This document shows positions 1-4,889 of a stretch of 5,839 nt of DNA, in pieces. Numbering within the stretch: position 1 is the first letter of the stretch; the number at the start of each line of letters is the position of its first letter. The DNA lies in assembly GCA_002503705.1 (NCBI GenBank), contig DASH01000075.1, forward strand, positions 1 through 5,839, read 5' to 3'. This DNA is from Candidatus Woesearchaeota archaeon UBA153 (GTDB taxonomy: Archaea > Nanobdellota > Nanobdellia > Woesearchaeales > UBA525). The translations under genes were made by a program, and so were the position numbers. Under the pieces are notes generated by a model. The model was not told the DNA's origin, did no database searches, and saw only the letters and a program-made list of their open reading frames with translations.

Positions 1-20
1 GCGAGGTGTCAAACATGAGT
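1..20 (+). mobile_element. 3' tip of a transposase-like gene (left IS copy)
   Basis: Bases 1-20 are the exact reverse complement of 5624-5643, where a minus-strand reading frame ends. In the matching frame this tip reads A-R-C-Q-T-stop, with TGA at 16-18. Identity stops two bases after the stop codon on both sides (21 onward differs from the complement of 5623 downward). That is what two copies of one mobile element inserted at unrelated sites would give, with the element's end lying almost at the stop codon. Only the last residues are inside the window, so assignment rests entirely on the right copy. A short hairpin (gct-agtc-agc, 39-48) follows in the flank. Confidence 0.5.
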
Positions 21-67
21 CATGATGATAACCCCCTTGCTAGTCAGCGAGGAGAGGGTGTCGGAGC

Positions 68-76
68 ATATATAAA
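68..76 (+). promoter_or_regulatory. Upstream TATA box, distal promoter
   Basis: ATATATAAA preceded by a purine-rich stretch (cggag, 62-66) resembles an archaeal BRE/TATA pair. Transcription would start near 95-100. It lies 136 bases before the ABCE1 start, so it would give a long leader. That leader contains an 11-codon reading frame (ATG at 112, TAA at 145-147, M-T-S-R-E-S-S-T-E-K-E) and a palindrome CTCGCGAG at 119-126. Whether this small frame is translated cannot be judged from one sequence. The promoter could instead make a short RNA or belong to the flank of the IS copy. Confidence 0.4.
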
Positions 77-180
77 GTTTTCTAATTTTGTTACTTTTTA
101 GTAGAGACTTTATGACCTCTCGCGAGTCCTCGACGGAAAAAGAATAATTTTCAATATAGTAATTTTCTCTCTCCTGTCAG

Positions 181-189
181 CTTTAAAAA
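181..189 (+). promoter_or_regulatory. Proximal TATA-like box of the ABCE1 gene
   Basis: CTTTAAAAA is centred about 26-27 bases before the ATG at 212. In archaea that spacing places the transcription start on or next to the start codon, giving a leaderless mRNA. No clear Shine-Dalgarno sequence precedes this ATG (the local sequence is ccagagct), which agrees with leaderless initiation. The box is weaker than the one at 68-76, so both may be used. Confidence 0.45.
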
Positions 190-211
190 CAACCTCTCCT
201 TCTCCAGAGCT

Positions 212-2215
212 ATGCAGCATCGCATCGTCATCGTCGAGAAGGAGAAGTGCAACCCGGAAGGGTGCGGCGGCTACCTGTGCGCCCGGGTCAGTCCTAGCAA
301 CCGCGCTGGCAAGGAGGCTTTCTTCAAGGACGTCGATGGGAAGATTGGCGTGAACGAGGAGCTCGTCAGCGACATCGACCGCATCGCGTGCAACAAGTGC
401 CCGTTCGGCGCGTTGAAGATGATCAAGTTGCCGGAAGAGTTGAACGAAGCGCCCGTGCACCGGTACGGGAAGAACGGCTTCGGACTGTACCGCTTGCCCG
501 TTCCGATCTTCAACAAGGTCGTCGGCATCCTCGGCCGCAACGGCATCGGTAAATCGACCGCGATCAAGATTCTGGCGGGTGTCCTCAAACCGAACCTCGG
601 CATCACCGACGACACCATCAACAGTGCGAGTAGCGACGCCACCGTCCTTAAGGGCGAGCACCTACGAGGAAACAAGCAAGGTGACAAGGGGGTTGGTCGC
701 GACGCCTCGGAGCGACCTACGAGGACGTCGTCCGAGTTTGCCCCAGCCGGGGAATGTCGCCCTACGAGCGCCGAAGAGAGTGCGAGCAGGACGGTGGCGT
801 CGGGAAACGCAGCCGGTACTGCGACGAAACACGCGACGGCATCGCAGGATTACAAGGCGCTCATCGAGAAGTTCAAGGGGAATGAAGCGCAAGGCTACTT
901 CGAGAAGCTCCGCGACAAGAAGATCACGCTCAGTTACAAGCCGCAGCAGGTCGAGCAGCTGTCGAAAGCCGTGAAAGGAAAAGTCGGCGAGCTGCTGAAA
1001 CGCGTGAGCGAGAAAGGCGCGAAAGAGCTCGACAGTGTCCTCGAACAACTCCAACTCACGCACCTGCTCGACCGCGAACTCAACGTGCTGAGCGGCGGTG
1101 AGCTGCAACGGGTCGCGATGGCCGCGACAGTCCTGAAGAACGCGAACGTCTTGTTCTTCGACGAGCCGACGAGCTACCTCGACATCAAGCAACGAGTACG
1201 GAGTGCGCACTTTCTGCAAGCGCGAGCGAACCCGGAGACTGCCGTCATGGTGATCGACCACGACCTGATCATCCTCGACTACATGACCGAGCTCGTCCAC
1301 ATCCTGTACGGCGCGGAGAACGGGTACGGCATCGTCAGCCAGCCGAAGGCGACGAAAGCCGGCATCAATGTCTACCTCGAAGGCTACCTGAAGGAGGAGA
1401 ACGTGCGCTTCCGCGACCACAAGATCGCTTTCCCGAAACACGCGTTCGAGCAGCACGCGACGAAAGACGAGAAGCTCGCCGAGTGGCCGGCCGTGCACAA
1501 GACGCTCGGCACGTTCACGCTCGAAGCGGCTCCCGGGACTATTCACAAGCATGACATCATCGGCATCGTCGGTGAGAACGGGATTGGCAAGACGACGTTC
1601 GTGAAGGAATTGGCCGCGTTGCAGGGCGTGACGAGCCGCGGCGCGTTGACGGTGAGCCACAAGCCGCAATACCTGGAAGAGACCGACGGCTACGACGCGG
1701 AAGCGACGGTCGGCGACTTCCTCTCGGAAGCGAAGAAGTTCGAGACGCAGCTCATCAAGCCGTTGGACCTGGCAACGTTATTCGAAAAGAAGCTCTCCGA
1801 GCTCTCCGGCGGTCAGTTGCAACGAGTCGTCATCGCGCGCTGCCTCGGCGCGGACGCGGACCTGTTCTTGCTGGACGAGCCATCAGCGTATCTTGACGTC
1901 GAGCAGCGCTTGCTCATGTCGAAAGTCTTGCGCGAGATGATGGCGGCGAAAGGCAAAGCGTGTTTGGTCGTCGACCACGACCTCTTGTTCATCGATTACT
2001 TGAGCGAGAAACTCATCGTCTTCGAGGGCGAGCCGGGCAAGCACGGCAAGGCCACGGGTCCGTTCTCCATGCAGGAGGGCATGAACAAGTTCCTCAGCGA
2101 CTTAGGCATCACGTTCCGCCGCGACGAAGAGAACAACCGTCCGCGCGCGAACAAGCGCGAGAGCCTAAAAGACCGCGAGCAGAAAGCGAACGGGAAGCTG
2201 TACTACACGAGCTGA
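212..2215 (+). CDS. ABCE1/Rli1 ribosome-recycling ATPase with degenerate Fe-S domain and NBD1 insertion
   Basis: ABCE1 is the cytosolic twin-ATPase that splits 70S ribosomes after termination (with aRF1) or rescue (with aPelota). The 667-residue product has an N-terminal ferredoxin-like domain (about 1-75) and the family link L-P-E-E-L-N-E then H-R-Y-G. NBD1 has Walker A GRNGIGKST (108-116), signature LSGGELQR (293-300), Walker B ending FFDEPTSYLD (315-324) and switch His in IDHD (348-351). NBD2 has GENGIGKTT (454-462), LSGGQLQR (531-538), LLDEPSAYLD (553-562) and VDHD (587-590). The conserved tail G-I-T-F-R-R-D then R-P-R-A-N-K is present. Archaeal homologues are about 590 residues; the excess is an insertion at about residues 136-212 with low-complexity Ser/Thr/Ala/Gly content. 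Fe-S ligands remaining are C13, C18, C23 and C63; the fourth is Ser27, and of the next three only a displaced C60 remains. Both ATPase sites look intact. The Lit-like gene follows after 7 bases. Confidence 0.97.
   Translation: MQHRIVIVEKEKCNPEGCGGYLCARVSPSNRAGKEAFFKDVDGKIGVNEELVSDIDRIACNKCPFGALKMIKLPEELNEAPVHRYGKNGFGLYRLPVPIFNKVVGILGRNGIGKSTAIKILAGVLKPNLGITDDTINSASSDATVLKGEHLRGNKQGDKGVGRDASERPTRTSSEFAPAGECRPTSAEESASRTVASGNAAGTATKHATASQDYKALIEKFKGNEAQGYFEKLRDKKITLSYKPQQVEQLSKAVKGKVGELLKRVSEKGAKELDSVLEQLQLTHLLDRELNVLSGGELQRVAMAATVLKNANVLFFDEPTSYLDIKQRVRSAHFLQARANPETAVMVIDHDLIILDYMTELVHILYGAENGYGIVSQPKATKAGINVYLEGYLKEENVRFRDHKIAFPKHAFEQHATKDEKLAEWPAVHKTLGTFTLEAAPGTIHKHDIIGIVGENGIGKTTFVKELAALQGVTSRGALTVSHKPQYLEETDGYDAEATVGDFLSEAKKFETQLIKPLDLATLFEKKLSELSGGQLQRVVIARCLGADADLFLLDEPSAYLDVEQRLLMSKVLREMMAAKGKACLVVDHDLLFIDYLSEKLIVFEGEPGKHGKATGPFSMQEGMNKFLSDLGITFRRDEENNRPRANKRESLKDREQKANGKLYYTS
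617..847 (+). repeat. In-frame insertion inside ABCE1 NBD1, with 15-bp inverted repeat
   Basis: From memory of archaeal ABCE1, about 13 residues separate P-N-L from the F-R-G motif after Walker A; here 91 do (130-220). The extra DNA contains a perfect 15-bp inverted repeat: 634-648 (cgacgccaccgtcct) pairs with 788-802. It also has an 8-bp direct repeat agtgcgag at 623-630 and 779-786, an 11-bp direct repeat acctacgagga at 660-670 and 715-725 (a related copy at 760-768), and a hairpin ggtcgc/gcgacc at 695-700 and 712-717. The encoded peptide is polar and probably disordered. The structure resembles a small palindromic element inserted without breaking the frame, as known for Rickettsia palindromic elements. 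Exact borders are uncertain. A weak likeness (15 of 20 bases, 660-679 against 3011-3030) hints at a link to the intergenic repeats downstream. Confidence 0.6.
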
Positions 2216-2222
2216 GCGAGCG

Positions 2223-2930
2223 ATGCGCGTCCTCACGACAGTCACGAGCGTCCTCCTCGCGTTCTTGATCGTCCTCGCCGCGTTCTTCACCGTGTATTAC
2301 GATCAGGGCGCGAACTCCGTGTACGATGCGCGCGCGAACTCGTGGAACGCGCAGGAACAGGAAGAAGTCAGTGCTATTCTCGCGTTCCTCGACGGGAAAC
2401 AAGCAGATTTGACGTTCCTCTCCGCTGACGAAGCCCGCCACATGGACGACGTCCGCGACGTGTTCGAGACGTTCAGAACCATTGCAATAATTGTCAGCGT
2501 TATCGTCGTCGCAGTACTTCTCGTACTCGTTATCGTGCCATTCATCGTCGGGAAATGCAAGACGAAAAAGAACGAGAAGAAGAAAAACGACGTTCAACGC
2601 GACGTCAAAAATGACGTTAAACGAAACTACTACGAGAAATTCCGGGATGTGCTTGCAACAGTGAGCCGAACATCGGGAATCATCGTCCTCATCGCGTGCG
2701 TCCTCCTCGCGCTCTCGACGTTGTTCTCGTTCGATTCGTTCTGGACCGCGTTCCACCTCGTCCTCTTCCCGCAAGGGAACTGGATGTTCCCCCTCGGCAG
2801 CACGCTCATCGCCCTCTTCCCCGAGACGTTCTTCCAGCATTTCGCGCAACAAGTGCTGCTCGCGGCCGCGAGCTACGGGATCGTCGCGCTCGCGGCGAGT
2901 TCAGTGCTCAAACGAAAGCCCGCTACGTAA
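2223..2930 (+). CDS. Integral membrane protein, DUF1461/TIGR01906 (Lit-like) family
   Basis: The 235-residue protein has four predicted membrane segments at about 5-25, 86-110, 151-170 and 208-229. The family signature is present: a soluble part with F-L-S-A-D-E-A-R-H-M-D-D-V (65-77), then A-F-H-L-V-L-F-P (176-183), N-W (186-187) and L-I-A-L-F-P-E-T-F-F (195-204). In bacteria the family includes Lit, a lipoprotein intramolecular transacylase that uses two conserved histidines; H73 and H178 are the likely equivalents. Whether an archaeal member acts on lipoproteins is unknown. Between segments 2 and 3 lies a very basic loop (111-142) with D-V-x-x repeats; its DNA (2551-2640) is A-rich compared with its surroundings, so it may be a later expansion. 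The start ATG lies 7 bases after the ABCE1 stop without a strong ribosome binding site, suggesting co-transcription and coupled translation. The stop codon sits inside a hairpin that opens repeat element A. Confidence 0.8.
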   Translation: MRVLTTVTSVLLAFLIVLAAFFTVYYDQGANSVYDARANSWNAQEQEEVSAILAFLDGKQADLTFLSADEARHMDDVRDVFETFRTIAIIVSVIVVAVLLVLVIVPFIVGKCKTKKNEKKKNDVQRDVKNDVKRNYYEKFRDVLATVSRTSGIIVLIACVLLALSTLFSFDSFWTAFHLVLFPQGNWMFPLGSTLIALFPETFFQHFAQQVLLAAASYGIVALAASSVLKRKPAT

Positions 2931-3085
2931 GCGGGTACGTCGCTGGCGCGGCAAGAAGTTCTGAACCGGGCGCGAAGTCGTACGAAATGAAAACGTGAGA
3001 GTGAAACTCACGACGTACGAGGAAACCACGACGAACTTTGACGAGAAAATCCGGGCCGCGCCAGCACGTTCTGGACAGTGTCCAG
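2919..3085. repeat. Intergenic repeat element, copy A
   Basis: This copy resembles 3880-4026 throughout. It opens with hairpin cccgct-acgta-agcggg (2919-2935), which contains the TAA stop of the membrane-protein gene in its loop and closing base. A near-shared stretch follows (gtacgtcgctg, 2935-2945, identical to the equivalent place in copy B), then gtacgaggaaaccacgacg (3014-3032), which matches gtacgagaaaatcacgacg in copy B at 16 of 19 bases, and an exact 21-nt block (3051-3071). The element ends in hairpin ctggac-agt-gtccag (3071-3085). An internal hairpin cgtgag/ctcacg lies near 2995-3012, and this copy is slightly longer in the middle. On the minus strand the final hairpin precedes the GC-rich block and a T-run. 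It could be a small mobile repeat, a bidirectional terminator or a structured RNA. No convincing protein is encoded here. Confidence 0.75.
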
Positions 3086-3131
3086 CGGAAACCGTGAACG
3101 AACCGGACTTCTCGGAATTCCGCCACGTTGT

Positions 3132-3151
3132 CCGGAGCGTCTCCGGTTTTT
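3132..3151 (+). terminator. Hairpin plus T-run terminator
   Basis: The stem ccggag (3132-3137) pairs with ctccgg (3141-3146) across a three-base loop, followed directly by five T residues (3147-3151). It lies after repeat copy A and before the vapB promoter, a sensible end for the ABCE1/membrane-protein transcript. Archaeal RNA polymerase mainly needs the T-run, so the hairpin may be secondary. A separate palindrome cggaattccg lies just upstream (3113-3122). Confidence 0.6.
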
Positions 3152-3204
3152 CGCCCGATAGGTCTATGAAGCAGTGCGTTCTCTCAGGAATCGATGCTCG
3201 AAAC

Positions 3205-3219
3205 CGAAAAGCATAAATA
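3205..3219 (+). promoter_or_regulatory. BRE/TATA promoter of the vapBC module
   Basis: BRE-like cgaaaa (3205-3210) runs into TATA-like cataaata (3212-3219). The TATA centre is about 27 bases before the ATG at 3243, predicting transcription start at or beside the start codon and a leaderless vapB mRNA. No Shine-Dalgarno sequence precedes the ATG. Confidence 0.65.
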
Positions 3220-3233
3220 TGTGCTACCACATA
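3218..3233. promoter_or_regulatory. Palindromic operator candidate for VapB autoregulation
   Basis: TATGTG (3218-3223) and CACATA (3228-3233) form a perfect 6-bp inverted repeat with a 4-base spacer. It overlaps the TATA box and lies just before the predicted transcription start. Ribbon-helix-helix antitoxins such as VapB usually repress their own operon by binding such a palindrome, so this is the natural operator. Inferred from position and symmetry only. Confidence 0.5.
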
Positions 3234-3242
3234 CTCCTGTGC

Positions 3243-3524
3243 ATGGCGAACATGACGCTCTCTCTCCCGGACGAGGTGCATGCGCGGATGAAGAAGTTCC
3301 CCGAGGTGAACTGGAGCAAGGTGGCGCAGCGCGCCATCCTCGAGAAGCTGGAACGGGAACGGGAGTTCCAGGAGATCGAGGCGATCGCGCAGAAGTCGAA
3401 GCTGACGCAGAAGGACGTCGACGAGATTGGCAGGAAGATAAAGCAAGGCATCGGCCGCCACTTCCGGGAACGATTGTCGTCGATACAAACATCGTCATCG
3501 CCGCCCTCCTCAAGGACGGAGTGA
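3243..3524 (+). CDS. vapB: VapB-type ribbon-helix-helix antitoxin, with an extended C-terminus
   Basis: The N-terminus MANMTLSLPDEVHARMKKFP followed by V-N-W-S-K-V-A-Q-R-A-I is the archaeal VapB ribbon-helix-helix DNA-binding domain (about 1-45), followed by a charged helical tail that should wrap VapC. The ATG at 3243 is chosen because the conserved domain begins there and the TATA box is correctly spaced; in-frame codons upstream lie within the promoter. As written the frame runs to TAG/TGA-type stop at 3522-3524, giving 93 residues. The family normally ends near R-H-F-R-E (residue 76, codon 3468-3470). The following CGA at 3471-3473 would be TGA if base 3471 were T, and that same change restores the ATG of vapC. 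The last 17 residues (R-L-S-S-I-Q-T-S onward) are simply the vapC start region read in another frame, so the extension is probably a by-product. Either a real mutation or a sequence error would do this. Confidence 0.85.
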   Translation: MANMTLSLPDEVHARMKKFPEVNWSKVAQRAILEKLEREREFQEIEAIAQKSKLTQKDVDEIGRKIKQGIGRHFRERLSSIQTSSSPPSSRTE

Positions 3525-3889
3525 CGCGCCGCCTCATTCTCGAAAGCGACCGGCGTCTGCTCTTCCCACGGAAAGGGCTCGAAGAGGTCGAGAAGTACCG
3601 CGTCGAGCTCTGCAGACGGACAGGGCTTGCGCAGAAATCCTTCGTCCGGCTGCTCGAGAGACTCCTCGCGTGCATGGAACGGGTGAAGGACGAGACGTTC
3701 GAAACGCACCTCAAAAATGCGGACGAACTCGTCAAGGACATCGACCCTGACGACGCCGCATTCATCGCGTGCTGCCTCGCCTTCCCCGGCAGCGTCCTCT
3801 GGAGCGACGACAAAGCGTTGCAGCAGCAAGACGCCATACGCATCGTGACGACGGAAGAGCTGCGAGCGGAATTTTCGTCCGCCGCGTAG
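3470..3889 (+). CDS. vapC: VapC-type PIN-domain ribonuclease toxin lacking a standard start codon
   Basis: Read from ACG at 3470 the product is 139 residues, a normal VapC length. The PIN acidic residues are all present: D5 in V-V-D-T-N, E39 in L-E-E-V-E, D94/D95 in I-D-P-D-D, and D113/D114 in W-S-D-D-K, with the late strand I-R-I-V-T-T-E-E-L. VapC toxins are metal-dependent endoribonucleases, often cutting tRNA or rRNA, and are held inactive by the cognate VapB. This frame has no ATG, GTG or TTG between 3239 and the PIN core; the codon before I-V-V-D is ACG where family members have ATG. It lies -1 relative to vapB. Translation could use ACG or ATT as near-cognate start, or a -1 frameshift from vapB, or the toxin may be silenced by a start-codon mutation. 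The TAG stop is inside the first hairpin of repeat copy B. Confidence 0.8.
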   Translation, partial: TIVVDTNIVIAALLKDGVTRRLILESDRRLLFPRKGLEEVEKYRVELCRRTGLAQKSFVRLLERLLACMERVKDETFETHLKNADELVKDIDPDDAAFIACCLAFPGSVLWSDDKALQQQDAIRIVTTEELRAEFSSAA

Positions 3890-4026
3890 GCGAGTACGTC
3901 GCTGTCGCGGCAGGAATATCTCGTCACGGTCGCGCGTCATCGTACGAGACGACGCCATTTCTGTACGAGAAAATCACGACGGACGAAGAAAACCGGGCCG
4001 CGCCAGCACGTTCGAGCAATGCTCGA
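3880..4026. repeat. Intergenic repeat element, copy B
   Basis: This is the second copy of the element at 2919-3085. The opening hairpin cgcc-gcgta-ggcg (3880-3892) contains the TAG stop of vapC and keeps the cgta loop of copy A. It shares gtacgtcgctg (3894-3904), then gtacgagaaaatcacgacg (3963-3981) and the exact 21-nt block (3993-4013). It ends in hairpin tcgagc-aat-gctcga (4012-4026), which has the same size as that of copy A (six pairs, three-base loop) but an unrelated stem sequence. It fills most of the region between convergent vapC and trmI, where it could end transcription from either side. On the minus strand it lies downstream of trmI, with the hairpin first and then T-runs. Confidence 0.75.
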
Positions 4027-4069
4027 CTGTCAATGACGGCGCGAATGAGCCACGCTCGGCGAGAATCGC

Positions 4070-4816
4070 TCACGACACTTTCCTCACAAACGTCAGGAAC
4101 GCTGAATGGCCGAAGTCTCTCGTGACTGGGCGGACGGCTTGGCCGCCGACTTTCCACTCTCGCTCGATGAGTTCGCACGTCTTGACGAGGGCCCATGAGC
4201 CGTCGAGTGCGTCGACGAGTTGCATGGCTTGCGTGATGCACGGCGTGTACCCGACGAGCCAACCGCCTTGCTTCAAGGCTTTCTTCGCGGTCGCGAGGGC
4301 TCTCCAAGGCTCGGGGACGTCAAGAATAAAGACGTCGATCTCATTCTCCTGCGCGATCGTGTCAGGGTTGTACGCGTCGCCGAGTTTCACGTCGTAGCGT
4401 TTCGGCGTGTCCAACTCTTCGAGATTCTTCAAGCCTTGGTCGAGGTTGTGCTTCTCGACGTCGTACGCGTACACCTTCGCGGCAATCCTTGAGAGGTACG
4501 CGGTCACGGCGCCGGAGCCGAAGCCGATGTCTAAGACGACGGTGTCGCGGTCGATACCAGTCTCAGCCATCATCAAGCCTAAGTCTTTCGGCGTGATGAT
4601 CTGGACGCCGCGACGCAAGCGCGTGTACTGGTCGGCGAATGTCGCGGGATAGATCCTGAACGTCTCCTTGCCGAAGACGACGACCCCGCACTTCTTGAGC
4701 GCTTCCTTGTTGATCGTGCCGAAGTCGGTGTGGTAGTCGTGCTCTTCGTTCGGCACGTAGTACTCTTTGCGCTCTTCGCGCTTCCTGCTCGGTTCCTTGA
4801 CGATGATGCGTGCCAT
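4070..4816 (-). CDS. trmI: tRNA (adenine-N1)-methyltransferase, archaeal TrmI type
   Basis: TrmI uses S-adenosylmethionine to make m1A58 (in archaea also m1A57) in the T-loop of tRNA, as a tetramer. The 248-residue product has a small N-terminal beta domain (about 1-75), then a class I Rossmann methyltransferase fold: motif I DIGFGSG (96-102), the acidic motif around Y-D-V-E-K-H-N (118-124), D147 after L-G in motif III, and the family hallmark D-V-P-E-P-W (166-171). The typical G-G-W-L-V-G-Y-T-P-C-I-T-Q (184-196) and the C-terminal R-P then G-H-S-A-F-L-T-F-V-R-K (236-246) complete it. Length matches archaeal TrmI (about 250). The ATG at 4816 is supported by an AGGTGA ribosome binding site six bases upstream. 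The gene lies 73 bases after lrp on the same strand and probably shares its transcript; it converges on vapC. Confidence 0.93.
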   Translation of the reverse strand: MARIIVKEPSRKREERKEYYVPNEEHDYHTDFGTINKEALKKCGVVVFGKETFRIYPATFADQYTRLRRGVQIITPKDLGLMMAETGIDRDTVVLDIGFGSGAVTAYLSRIAAKVYAYDVEKHNLDQGLKNLEELDTPKRYDVKLGDAYNPDTIAQENEIDVFILDVPEPWRALATAKKALKQGGWLVGYTPCITQAMQLVDALDGSWALVKTCELIEREWKVGGQAVRPVTRDFGHSAFLTFVRKVS

Positions 4817-4822
4817 GAGTAG

Positions 4823-4828
4823 TCACCT
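4823..4828 (-). promoter_or_regulatory. Shine-Dalgarno sequence of trmI
   Basis: The minus strand reads AGGTGA, complementary to the archaeal 16S rRNA 3' end, six bases before the trmI ATG. It is the clearest ribosome binding site in the window. Its presence fits an internal operon gene, while the first genes of transcripts here (ABCE1, vapB, lrp) lack one. Confidence 0.8.
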
Positions 4829-4830
4829 GT

Positions 4831-4885
4831 GTTCAGCCAGTCTTCTCTGTTCAGCCAGTCTTCTCTGTTCAGCCAGTCTTCCTCT
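4831..4885. repeat. Three tandem 18-bp repeats between lrp and trmI
   Basis: The unit gttcagccagtcttctct occurs at 4831-4848 and 4849-4866 exactly, then at 4867-4885 with one extra C. The array fills most of the 73-base gap between the lrp stop and the trmI ribosome binding site. The unit is 18 bases, so on the minus strand it encodes R-E-D-W-L-N three times in a frame opened by a GTG that overlaps the lrp TGA (4893-4890). That frame has no stop before it runs into trmI in the wrong phase, so it is unlikely to be a real peptide. There are no spacers, so it is not CRISPR. It probably arose by slippage or serves as a binding or mRNA element. Confidence 0.9.
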
Positions 4886-4889
4886 CTCC

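Noticed and set aside
662..1669. 335-residue minus-strand reading frame antisense to ABCE1
   Set aside because: It is a shadow of the GC-rich ABCE1 coding strand: Arg/Leu/Val/Asp-rich with no domain pattern, while the plus strand carries all ABC motifs.
2109..2852. 247-residue minus-strand frame antisense to the membrane-protein gene
   Set aside because: Its composition (runs of E, R and D) is the complement of hydrophobic and TCGTC-type codons, and the plus strand has a clear family match.
2995..3216. 73-residue plus-strand frame between the membrane-protein gene and vapB
   Set aside because: It crosses repeat copy A and the terminator hairpin. The likeness of its peptide to one near 3940-4040 is explained by the DNA repeat; no ribosome binding site or promoter fits.
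3243..3889. VapB-VapC fusion by programmed -1 frameshift
   Set aside because: No clear slippery heptamer precedes the PIN domain, and a single base change restoring the ATGA overlap is a simpler explanation; kept only as an alternative.
3184..3958. Two long minus-strand frames antisense to vapBC
   Set aside because: No recognisable domain, low-complexity Ser/Arg content, and both overlap a convincing toxin-antitoxin pair.
4831..4885. CRISPR array
   Set aside because: The 18-bp units are directly adjacent without spacers and there are no cas genes nearby.
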